Made by a program: the position numbers and the translations under genes. Below, in pieces: positions 12,901-25,900 of a stretch of DNA of 64,000 bases. The stretch lies in the NCBI RefSeq assembly GCF_032854445.1, contig NC_088302.1, positions 36,028,191 through 36,092,190 on the forward strand, written 5' to 3'. This stretch comes from Liolophura sinensis. Its lineage: Eukaryota > Mollusca > Polyplacophora > Chitonida > Chitonidae. Within the stretch, counting starts at the first letter, position 1, and each line of letters starts with the position of its first letter. The notes under the pieces were generated by a model that saw nothing but the letters and a program-made list of their open reading frames with translations, did not search any database and was not told the origin of the DNA.

Positions 12901-13913
12901 TAATAAGACTATTTAGTAAACCAAGGAGTAAAATAATTTTGTATTTCATATACCAAGACAGCAAGACAGCTTTAAACTTTTTTTGGTTGTAATTTCACAG
13001 AATTTCCACACATTTGCAAACACTCAGCTGATTAAACTCACCTGTGCAAGTAAGACCTTGCATCACCATCACACATTTACTTCACCTGATGACCATACAC
13101 ATAGTTCATTAAATCACCTGTACAGGTAAGCCCTCACATCATCTCTAGACATTTAATACCTCACCTGATGACCATACACACAGCTCATTAACTCCCCTGT
13201 ATAGTAAACCGTCACATCATCACCATACTTGGCCTCACCTGGTGACCATATACACAGTTCATTAACTCACCTGCATAGGTAAGCCCTCACATCATCTTTA
13301 CACATTCACCTCATCTGATGACCATACACACAGTTCATTAACTGACCTGTACAGGTAAGCCCTCACATCATCTCCACACATTAACCTCACCTGATGACCA
13401 TATGCACATCTCATTAACTCACCTGTACAGGTAAGCCCTCACACTTCGTGGCTGTAACTTCAGAGCTTCGTTGCAATTCAAAATGGCTTTTGCATGTTTA
13501 CCCTTCATTCCATAATAGCATGCTCTGCTTAAAAACACCTGAGAATATGAACAGAAATACTCTCAACAACTACAAGTTAAAAATTTTTGTGACTAAAACA
13601 TGTCACCTCCTTTCAAAAGCTCTCCAGTTCTATAAAGGTCAATGCAATTTTGCCCAGCAGATATCACATGAATAAAGGTTACTCCAAGGCATGAGCATAT
13701 AAAATGCGGCTCAACAGTTCTGATGATATTGACTGAAGAATGTTATTACATGCTAAAAATTACTCATCAAATGACAACAAGAATACTGACATACTCTAAC
13801 AGTATCCCACAGACCTGGAATAGTTTGGGATTCAGGGCCAAAGCTCTGTTGAAGTCCTGTATTCCTTTAGCTTGTTTCAGTCGGATGCGAGTCAACCCTC
13901 TTCGATAGAATGC
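6998..13913 (-). CDS. TTC6: TTC6-like exons 43-54 (TPR array, second half, and stop)
   Basis: Exons 5' to 3': 13815-13913, 13423-13538, 12513-12652, 12204-12257, 11766-11899, 10828-10962, 10509-10645, 9830-9969, 9356-9478, 8979-9056, 8142-8289, 6998-7134. Signatures: AILNCNEALKLQPRSVRAYL, SLAYFNRAVCYQENKQYEKA, VLINRGLLYFERGDYTNALY, AYFNAANIYFHTRHFKQALD, AHIYFNRGNLYASTQKYDKA. The last exon joins NKA to LSLKPDDPLVLKRRADVRGK and ends GDYRWAVAIQSQ-like helix then GD-stop (read directly as AFADYRWAVAIQSQLSGD). Exon 45 contains an apparent one-base insertion at 12624-12626 and ends in a GC donor (AAG|GCAAGA). All other junctions are GT-AG. Confidence 0.88.
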
Positions 13914-16900
13914 CTGAATAATGATGTTTTAATAGTAATGAGGTGATTAAAAGAGATTTGGCTGGTTTCCTAAGGTATATGCATGATTAAAAGAAAGATG
14001 AGTTCAATGCAAGCTCTTTTAAGTATGTGAAGAGTATGCTCTTTCCCATGACATAATTTTTAATACCCGTAAGACTGTGTGTTTGGTTATTAAACCTAAA
14101 ACGTATAAAGATTTCAATCCCCCGCCTTTGTACCTTAATGAAAGATTGTTATCTTATGTCCAATCGTATACTTACCTTGGGCACATTATTACTGACAATT
14201 TGTCTGATGATGCGGACATTCTGTCTCAGAAAAGAAAGCTCTGTATTAGAGCCAACATGTTGATACGTAAGTTTAGTTCTTGTACTCAGCTTGTTAAAGT
14301 ACAACTTTTTCGTAGTTTTTGTTGCAATATATACTGTTGTCAGCTTTGGTGTACTTTTCTGAAAAAGGTTATAAGCTCATTACGGGTCACTTACAATAAT
14401 GCATTTAGATGGTTAATGTGTTTCAGGCGCGATTGTAGTGCCAGTTTTATGTTCTGCATTAATGGTGTACCGTCCTTTGGTGAATTACTGCGCAGGTCAG
14501 TGTATTGTTTCAGACGGAGACTTATGTTTACTGACAATTCCATCGTAATAAAACTCCTGAATAGTGACGCCAGTATAACATCTCGGCTTCAGGAGAGGTG
14601 GTCAGTTTTACTATACTGATGTGAAGTCGGTATATGTCGCCAATGTTATGTGTATATAATTAATTTTTTTTTTTTTTTTCTTTGTGTGTGTGTGTTTATC
14701 TTTTTTTATATGGACAATTCAGTCTGAAATAAAGCTCTATCTATCTATCTATCTATCTGAGTCAAAATCTAGTATCAAGTAGCTTTCAGGTAAGTAAAAA
14801 CACTGGTTGGACCATAAGTGAATAGGCAGCCCACAGAACTCATTCCCACCTCTAACAAAGCGGTCCAATGCTATGAACTTTTTTGTTCTTTTCTTTATTA
14901 CATCACAATTCTCGCTGTTTGTGCGCTCATAAAACACATATGAAATGCACAAGCACTGCAATGTCACTGAAGAAAACGATGCGTTCCACTGCGATCTGGA
15001 CCTTTGTGTAGCTTATCCTCGAGTCTCCCACTCCTTCTTGCCACTACTATACCTCATGCCTAAAACCAGAATTTTTGTATTGACTCGCTCACCTCTGCAT
15101 AATGATTGTCAATCCTGATGGCATTATTAAAGGCCTCCAGGGCTGAGTTGTACATCCTCAGTTCTGTGTGACACATGCCAATCAGGTAATAAGTTTCAGC
15201 TGCCGCTATTGGCCACGAGTCATACTTGGACCAAGGCTTCTGCAATGGAGAACATCGGAAAAAGCCTTAACATTAAGATTAACTGACTAACACACAGACT
15301 GAAAGTTGTATTCTATTTCTTTTCTGTCTTTATGAACACTAGGCTGACCAGCACTTGGCCTAACCCTTTTGAGCTGTGCTAGATCAGATAGTTTTAGTTC
15401 AGTTTATCTTAACTCAATGACTTTATACATGAAGATGGATACCAACAAAGTTCAGTTAGGGAAATTTTTAATATGTATTCATTTTATTGTTGTTTTAACA
15501 AATTTACACTAGGAGTGGATAAACATCATATTACATGAACTGAATCTTGGAAACAGAAAACAACAACAGCGAAATGACTAATTAAAAATGGAGTGTTGAG
15601 TTCAATGTTGAGGGAATGAAGTCAGGATGAAAAGTGGGGCATATTCACTTACATACAAAGCCAAAGCTCTTTCAAAGCTCTCAGTGGCATCTTTAAAGGT
15701 TTTTGCCTTCATCTGTGTTTTTCCCAGCAGCATGAAGACTGGAGCTACTGGTCTAATACGAGTCTCTGCCATAAGAACATCCACGGCCTAAAACAGTCAA
15801 TTATACACAAGCACAGTTATTTTCAACTTAACACACTTCAATACTTCTGCGCTTTTCTATTATTTTTTTTTCCTCATATTTCTCAAACATTGTGAAATCC
15901 TTACGAAAAAATGCAATTTGACAATTTTCTCTTCCCTGCGAACATCTATGATAATGTACATGTACATGTACATGTAGCACCAAAAAGTAAAAGTATAATA
16001 TTTACACTTTAATTGTCTTCCATCTGATCAGACTGTTATATTAATTAGATTTTTCTGGTGAACTATTCTGACAGCTTCACAGACTATTTTCTGACTAACT
16101 TTGTCATAGTTTCTCAGGAAGCTTTGAACAACAGCCTGTTGTGTGGCATTTTCCACCATTCTCTCATCTCCACTCAGCTCAGATGCATGCCTGTCAAGAA
16201 AACACACAATTATCATTTCAGATCCTCAAATCATGTGAAACGTAACCAGTGTGCTGGCTTTTACATTAGTAGAGAAAATCTACTTTTGCCTTTTGTGAAG
16301 TAATTTCGGCACAACTTATTTTACAAACACCTTTTAGCACCTTTATATCTAAAGAGCAATTCAAAGTCCTGGGGGCCATTCACAAAATGCGTGTAGCGCT
16401 ATGCCCACATAACTACTGTGGCCACGCAATACCTACAGTACTGGTAGCCATGGTAGTTATGTGCACGAAGCGCTATGCCACTTTGTGAAAAAGGTCCAGA
16501 CGTTAACTATAAAACTATTAGACAGTGGGTTGTCATATTTGTAACAGTTTTAATAAGTTTACCCTACTTTTTATAACATATAACTCTCCTTTTGGATTTT
16601 AAATATGAAGGATATCAAAAATGCATGGAGTAGGACTAGCTTTTCTTGAGAGTTATTCCCCCTGATTCGTTTCTATTAAAAACATGATAATAGAGACATG
16701 CTACTCAGATACCAGGGGTGAAATAGGAAAATAAACCTGAACAATGTCAAAAACATATATTTTGGGATTTCATATTGCTGGTTACATTTCCAACAGAACA
16801 ATCTATATTCAAAGAGCTATTTACAGTTACATGTATAACACCTTCCCACACTGCTTTCCACAACTCACCTTACACAGAAGGCAGCCAGCTCTAGGTTACC

Positions 16901-19900
16901 TTGCTGAAGAACAATCTGTCCCTAAAACCCAGAGGAGTACATAACAATGTGGAACAGCCCACACAATTTACCACTGGTGAAGAATATTCATGAATAATTA
17001 AAAATCTCAGAGGCATATTTTTATAACTGTAAAAGAAACATGTAACCTTTTTTTTCAACTTCCAAAACAGGATTCCCTTAATTTGACACTTTTATTGAAA
17101 TTCTTGCTCTAAACCACAGACAGGTATTTGCTACCTTAATACATGGCTAGACCTGAAACAAATGTCCATTATAACTGTTCTTCTTTCCATATTGACTTAC
17201 CCTGTGCATATAATAGTGGTGAACATCAGGATGAAGATGAATGGCTCTGGTGAAGTCCTTCAGGGCATTCTTCAGCTAAAGTGAAATGTTTTTAACGTTT
17301 AGCAAGTGTTTTTTATTTAGTCATTCATTCAGTCATTTAACCGACTGGCATTTTATGCAGTGTTGTATTGCCAGCAGATTTACTGGTGGAGGAAACCACC
17401 GCATCTTTCAGACACAAAGCTAAAGCGAAGCTCAATACTAGGAGCAGAACTAAATTAGGCTCTATCAGTTCTGCCTTGGTAATCTTGTTATACCTTCTTA
17501 CAAACTGACTTTTCAGTTCTGCTTTTGTAATCTTGTTATAACTTCTTACAAAATGACTTTCAGTTCTGCTCTTGTCATTTTGTTATAACTTCTTACAAAC
17601 TGACTTTCAGTTCTGCTGTGGTAATCTTGTTATAACTTCTTACAAACTGACTTTCAGTTCTGCTATGGTAATCTTGCTATAACTTCTTACAAAATGACTT
17701 TCAGTTCTGCTTTTGTAATCTTGTTATAACTTCTTACAAAATGACTTTCAGTTCTGCTCTTGTCATTTTGTTACAACTTCTTTAAAACTGACTTTCAGTT
17801 CTGCTGTGGTAATCTTGTTATAACTTCCTATGAACTGACTTTCAGTTCTGCTGTGGTAATCTTGTTATAACTTCCTATGAACTGACTTTCAGTTCTGCTA
17901 TGGTAATCTTGTTATAACTTATGAACTGACTTTCAGTTCTGCTATGGTAATCTTGCTATAACTTCTTACAAACTGACTTTTCAGTTCTGCTGTGGTAATC
18001 TTGTTACAACTTCTTACAAACTGACTTTCAGTTCTGCTGTGGTAATCTTGTTATAACTTTTTACTAACCAACTTTCAGTTTAGGGTGGACCATGAAAGTT
18101 TAATCCATATTTCTTTCCCAAGGAATAGACTGAAACTAAGATATCTGAACATTTTTCATGCTCATGTATTTATAAATTGCGTACTTTAATTAAACATCAC
18201 TCACATCCCGTATTTTATGGTAACATTCAGCTCTGCAGACAATGGCTCTCACACATGTGGGGTCAACCTTAATGGCAGCTGTGAACTTCTTTATTGCTCT
18301 GGGGGAAAAAAAACCCATTCAAGAATAGCATAAAAAGCTGATATGAAAGATAACTAGATGTAAATATGGCACAATGATCCTTAAGCTTAATAACTTCTAG
18401 TATCTATCACAACATCTCCCTCTTTCAAGCCATTCAGTAGGGTATGTGGGAAAATTGTGTGGGCATAGCGGAATCATGAGGATGACCATAAAGATGATCA
18501 CTGTTACCCTGACTTGTGCTGTAGCCTATAATCACCCCCTTTCCAAAGTTCCACTCAACAGTTTACACCTGATAATTAACACACCTGGAGTAATCCTCAA
18601 ATTTCTTCATGTAAATCAGCCCAAGGTTGATGTGAGCAACAGAGATGTCATTATCCAGCTTCAGTAAAGCCTCAAAGTCAGGAATGGCATCTTCCGGTCT
18701 GTAAAAAGAGATAATAACTAGTATAAGGAATCACAGTCTGAAATTAACTACTATCAGTCACCTTTACTGTCATGTCCAATGTATTCACTCTATTATTATT
18801 ATTATTATCATACCATTCTTAGGTATATCTGTGTATGCTTGGACATTTACGTCGTACTGGTATTTAACAAAGTTTCAGCCATATGACGATGTTGAGTCAT
18901 TCACTTTCTAAGGCATAATTAGATGAATTCCTTTGACCTGAATGTAAATATAACTCATGTTATGATAATTCTGCAGCACCACTCACTCAAATAATGAAAA
19001 CTCATGGTCACTCTCACTCCCAAGCCTTGCAAAATAGTTGAAGCCACCTGACGAGCATAAGTAAATTGCACTCTTGATATTACAACTGATATTACAACTG
19101 ATCTGCAGTTGAGAGGCTGAACTATCGAGTAGACTTTCTAATTACAACTTACTTGTCCATGGCGTTATAAAGAATCCCACGGTGTAAATATGTCATGATA
19201 TTCTCCACAGAGTCCTCGATCAACAGAGACATGCTGAAGTCCTGGAGAGCTCTCTGAGGATGAGCTCTAACATAAAGCAAACATTAGCGTTCACAAGAAT
19301 ACCCCAAGCATATACTGTGTTACAAAGATGAATATTTTACTGAATAGTATATAGTTTATAAAAATGTATTCTCTTATCTATGCCATTGTACTTGAGAAAA
19401 TAGATCTTTCTATGAATTCTGAGTAACATCTGTACAAATATGCAGGTGTAATTTTATCTTTGTTTCATTGGGTTTAATGTAACTCTCGAAATTATTATTT
19501 CCACTCAGAAACTAAGTCCAAAGACACAAGCCCCACCCAGTCACAGTATACATGAGACCAGCTGACAAATAGGTGGGTGAACCCCATGGGAACAAGTACG
19601 AGATTGCTAATTTTAAAGTCTCAGGCATGGGTTGACAGGGCTGAAACCATGTCTCATGTTCATGATATAGCCCCTTGTGTTTATAATGCAGCCTTTCAGA
19701 TTCACGAAACAGTCACCCTAACCACTTGTCTACTAAAGCGTTGTAAAGCACTTGGAACCAGTAATATGTCTCAGTAAAATATAAGTACCTCCTCAGTATA
19801 CAGCCTCTGTGATAGTAAGCCTGCCAGTTATTGGGATCCATGTGAATAGCCCCTGACAGATCGGCCACGGCAGAGTTCCACTGACCCTGCTTAGCAAACG

Positions 19901-22900
19901 CCTGCCCCCGCAGCATACGGGCTTGAGAGTTTGTGGGTTCAACCTTCAGCATATCCGTGAAATCATTGATGGCACTGTTCCAGTTCCTAAAACAGCAAAT
20001 CCGTAAAACCGCTTACATTCGGTGCAAAAATCAATATGAAGCACCACTTGCAAAAGTAGTTCTCCAAAGCAAAGAATAAGGCCACAAGCATAATATAAAA
20101 AAGAACTCACTCATTGTTGAAATGGTACATCCCATGTTTGAAGATAGCATCTGTCTTAGTGGGCTGCAACTTTGTGGCTTTAGCATAATCCTCTAGTGCC
20201 AGTCTCATCTCTCCTCTCTGTCAGGAGAAATAAAAACATTCTCCAAAATCAAATATTCAAATGGAAACTTTCCACGCATTATTTATATGGAGTTAAGCCA
20301 CTGGTGGTTTATACTTGTATGTGTGGCAGGGTGCTGTATGATTTGTGGTACATGTATACTGCCATACACTTATTCATCCGATTATTGCTTAACTCCATAC
20401 TCAAGAATTTCTTCACTTATGCAACGACGGTCAGTAATATTGGTGGAGGAAACCCGTGTGGGAAAACTACAGATACTTGGCAAGTTACCGATTCCTATGT
20501 GTGCTCGTACAGATATGCACAGCACCTTGCTGGAAGACAAATGGTCTTCAACAAACACGAAAGTGTCTGCTTACAGTTGCCAAGGCTCCACAAACAGTGA
20601 AATGGGGAGGGGGTGTATCTACAAGAGCTGACCAACACCAGATTTGAGCCTGTATCTTGTATGTTCCAGCATTTGAAAGTCAACCTGCCTTAACCACTAC
20701 ACCAAGGCCCATTCCCTTGTGCCTTGTAAAGGGTAAGAGCATGATCTATACGCATACCTACACGTTGTCTGAAATAAACATGTATTCAAGTACACAAGAG
20801 TATTCATGTATCTCATACAGGTACATTGCAAAAAAACATGCTCTCACCATTTTTGTATTGAGAACTGACCTTTTCATACATCTCAGCACGCCTGATGTAG
20901 GCCTCATGGTCCTCTGGGTTCAGTTTTATAGCCTGGGTATAGTTCACAATGGACATAGTTATCTCCCCCTGATCTCGGAACACTTCAGCCCTGTGCAATA
21001 AAACAGATAAGAAATATGCTTTGCTTGCTTAGTGCTTACCACAGCATAGTCATGTCAAACCACTGTCTCCTTGTGGCAAGAATGAGTTCTGAGATAATTA
21101 CAGTGTTGCCTAATGGGAAAGTAAGATGCCAAAGCCACCCAGTGACCTTATGCCCCACCCAGTCACAGTACACTGACATCAGAGTAACCAGTATTGGGCT
21201 CAGTCTTTAACCATTACATCATTGAAATTTTACAGCATAAATAGTAATGTAAGAGGATGACATATAAAAACTATTCTCTAAACCCAAACGGGTAAGCGTT
21301 GTATTTTTAAGTTCACAAGACCCGGAACAAATCCACATCTTTCTGCTAATGGAATTTATTTATTTATTTGATTGGTGTTATGAAATACTCCAGAATATTT
21401 CACTTATGCAACAGCCGCCAGCATTATGGTGGAAGAAAGCAGAGCCATGGGGAAGAAGCCACAACCATAATTTAATAACACTTTACAACTACATTTAGCA
21501 TTATGGAGAAGGAGGGATTTTACATTTTAAAACTCACATGGATCTGTATGCCCCTGCATGATTCTTGTTGTGTTTCAATATGAAAGTAAGGTCATCAAGT
21601 GCAGCCTGCTTTTTCCCCAGCACCAGAGACACAAGATGACGGTGCCAGTAAGCATCCAGTAACAATGGCTCCATTTGGATTGCCCTGCAGACAGTAGAGA
21701 ATTAAACAGGTTCTTATGTTTTATTCGTATTTCTTTGAATGGAGTTTTATGTCATGCCCAAAATTAATCTTTTATCTTAAAGTATGCCACATTGTGGCAT
21801 GTAATGGAACGCAAGATTTTCTAGAAATTGATTGAAAATGCTGCAAACAAAAAAGAAAAGTTTCATATAATGTAATTAACAAATCATACTTTCAAAATAT
21901 CACTGCAATTAAGTTTAATCCAGTCTGAAACCGAATATAGCATGTTTAATAAGGCAACTGATGCAAACAATACACGCCATCACTGAACGTGCAATGAGGC
22001 ACACAGTGATCACTGCACAGATATCAAATCTCTCAGTCTCACCAGAAAGTAAAAGAAAGCAAAGACAATTCATACAGCCAAAAGTTCAAACATATTACAA
22101 AAAAAACAAACAAACAAACAAACAAAAAATAAACAATAATTACATGATTAGATACTATGTTTTTAGTGTTACAGTTCATGTATATTTTGATATGAAGTAC
22201 ATGTGTCCTGTATTTTGTTTTGTGTATGCAAGCCTTGGGGACGACCATTGTCACTGTAAACTGGCTGAGTTACCCTCAATAAATAAAAGATATTATTATA
22301 ACATTAAACTGGCAGGACTGGTGGACAAGAGTAACCGGTACTGGCAGAGGACCCCTATACCAGTATTACTGCGGAGACCTACATGTCTGTGTACAACAGA
22401 CAATGATTTGACAACGGCACATACCTGTTAATATCATCACTGGCTTTCTTAAGCTTGCCAAGTTTCCTGTAAATAGCTCCTCGACGCCCTATATCAAAGG
22501 CTCTGGGTTTATCCATGGACTCAATCACCTCTGTCAGTCTCGCCACCTCTTCCAGTAATATCTGTATAAATTGTGCACAAAACATCGTTATTCATTCATT
22601 TGACTCTTGTATAATTCTGTACACTCCACAATATTTCCCTTACATGGTGAGGGTCAGGTTTGTGGAGAGAAGAAACATGCCAGATTTTCAGGGTGGGGAA
22701 TGCATGGAGAATGGTTGATGTTCAACTCGAGGATGTGAAAAATCAGATGAAGTGGAACAATAGTGGGTATCCATGCGCAGCCAGAAATATATGTGAACAC
22801 ATTTAGAAGGTTACCATATGGTGCCATGAGTCATACACATGTAAATTTAAACTGGATATCATCTGGTAGACTGGGCATCCTAAATACATGCATACATTGT

Positions 22901-25900
22901 CCATTTAAGTTCATTATGTTTTGCTTCATGTACCAGATAGCACGAACTTTATAAATAAATATCCATATGGAAATCTTTTTTTATTCCTAAGAGGGAATAT
23001 ATATACATTTGATGTTTCCATCTTTATTATTTTATCTATTTCTTTTTGTTTAAATAAAGAAAAGATGAAACAGAACAATAAAGAAACTTGCAGCACGGGT
23101 CATTTTCTTCGCATCTTAGAATACTGCTGCTGGTACATGTGACACACTTATTTATGACATAAACTCTTGTGAACAAGTATATAGTGCAGAATTGATACCA
23201 CACTCAATTTACCTCTCTGACTTCTTGGTTTTCCTCTGAGTCATCCAAACAGTCCACAGATTCCAGCTCTTCCAATGAGATGCTTGGAGCCGTTTCCCTG
23301 AAGGTTAATATATCCGTATATATTGTACATACATTATTTATTTTCTTATTTATCTATTTTATTGTTCTTGAATGCCACATTCAATCATTTTAAAAACACT
23401 TTTCAACTGACTAAGGAAACGTGTATTAATATGAAATATTAAAAAGAAAATTTTCTCCAAAATCATAATAATAAATTGTTACACTTGTTAATAATGTACC
23501 CTGACCATTATTGCCACTAGAAGAATGTCACTAACTGTCAGTAAGAGCTTTGCAAACCACACTCTGACATGAACTGAAAGGGCTTTACTTGTTCTTAGCT
23601 TTATCCTCTGCTGGGGGTTGAGATGTGCTATTGGCCAGTACATCAATGTTCTGTGACCCCTCCTCGTCCTCCTCGTCTGAGTGGTCAGGGGAGGGCGGGA
23701 AGACCTGGTCAAACCACATGTTCCACACATCCCTCACCCACTCACGGGTGTCTGCATCCGGCCTGTAACACAGTGTCAAAAACAAGACTGTAACAACCTT
23801 AAGTAAGAACACACAGAAGATCTCCAGATCCTCAAGGTATACCTGCCATGCCATCAGGCTTTGAGCTGAGGAGCAAAATACACACAATCAATCCATTGCA
23901 AACACTTCACATACAGTGCTGAAATGAAACAGCAATCTCTTCCTCATTACAACGCTGTTGTTGGGGAACAAATCTGCCTACAGTGTCATAAGTAAAGTAT
24001 GTTCTAAGAAGTGGTTACGGAGATATGGCAGCAACATCAAAAGTTTATGGACTGACGAATGGATAGACAGACAGACAGACAATAAAGCCATATCATATAA
24101 AAATGCTTTAAGTCACAAGTGAAAATCAGAACCTCTGAATTTCAAACTCTAATCCAGTGAAATTCTTCAAATAAAGTGTTGACGTGAAAAAAACAATATA
24201 CCACGAAATAGGGCATAAACTGTAAGTGTTGTCAATTGATCTCTGCTCTGATGGTAGAGACAAAAAAAGTGGAGTAGTTCTTTGGATATGGTAACATCAA
24301 AAGTTTATGGACTGATAAAAAAAAACACAGATATAGATAATAAAGTCATACCATGATACAAACCATGAATATTAAATACTGTCATATTACAATGTTACAA
24401 ATCACATGGTGAGAATCTTCACTTACCCTTTTCCCTTCTGAAAGGCAAAACGTTCAAAATCTAATGCTGTAGGTAAGCTAGCTCTTCTTTCACTTCGAAC
24501 GTGGCTAAAAAAAAAAACCAAAAAAAAACCATTAAGAAAGGGTAACAAGGTGTTGGCATTTTTATTTGGACCAAAAACACCAAATCGTATGTAAAAAAGA
24601 AATAAATCAAGGAACAAGAATATGAGATTATGAATTCAGTTTTATAGTTTGTTTGTTGGAAGTAAATGGTAGAGCAGCATTTGACTGAACGCCATGTTCA
24701 AGACCTACTCAAGTATAATCAGGTACATGACTGGAGAAAACCAGAGTGCCCAGGGTAAGTCACTGACCTTTGACCTCACTGACCTGTCACTAACATTTGA
24801 CAATTACCTGACAAACTTTTTGACTCTACTATACAAAAAGTCAAATTCGAAAACACAAGAGCTAGATTCAAACACCCAGCCTCCCTGGTCAAGGCAAACA
24901 TATAGTTGCACAAACCCAGTGCTTCAATCACCTCAGACAGTGAGGCCCCTCACTTTTCATGACAGGCTTGCCAATATTATTTTAAATGCCCAATGGAAAT
25001 TTACAAAATCCAAGCAGCATGTATTCAAAGAATGACAAAAGAAAAGAAACTTTTAGAAGATGATGAAAAGTGAAGCTCAAGTTAAACTCAACAGATGCAA
25101 CATTCTGCAAAAATCTGTTGTCGTCCCATATAAAGTAAGTCCATGTTAAATGACAGTATTTTTACCAACGTTCAGACCAATCAACTGACAGAGGAATTTT
25201 TAAGAGCTGCTTGCCACAGTCAAAAATCTGGATCTATTTGTTTCAAAGTGTGCACAAACTCATGAGGTAGCACTATGTTTTCATACAACACCTGACTGAA
25301 ATGTTCTATGGGCACTATATCATACAATAGTCTTTTAGTTATCACTCAAAAGAAGTACACTACATTCTCTTTATACAATTCCCTATCTATAAACTCCAAT
25401 GCACCCTGATAGGTGCTTTAATACAATGACGGAAACAGCTGATTTCACATTTCTAATTACTGATGAATGTGTCGGGATGGAATCTGGTAGGAAATTTTAC
25501 AAGAAAACATGAAATGTGGAAAGAGGTAGTAAAACTGTTGAATGTCCCAAATCAACCTGACAAAGTAAACAACTTCTCGTTTAAATGAATATGACTGATA
25601 AAGATGTTAGCTACATACATCACATAAATGACTTACAATTTTGCCCTAAAAGCGTCATTTTTGGAGACAAATACATGTAAATGCCATAAAGTATTACCAT
25701 AGCTGCTGAAACCTACATTTTCCCAATAGGATATCATTCTCGCTTATAACTCTTAGAATCAGTCAAAAAGCACCACTTATGCTGTGTTCGATAACCCGCA
25801 TAAACACCATTCGTGTCGTGAATTTGCCCTAGGCAGAAACATTCGGACAGTTTTGCCTATGACACAGGGTTATGATTGCATGGGCAGTTCAAACTTTTGC

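Noticed and set aside
13034-13440. Possible 44-nt mini-exons like those of the exon 21 array
   Set aside because: Joining to exon 44 gives an immediate TGA.
22039-22254. Hydrophobic minus-strand open frame
   Set aside because: It is caused by an intronic AAAC-rich simple sequence; no splice context.
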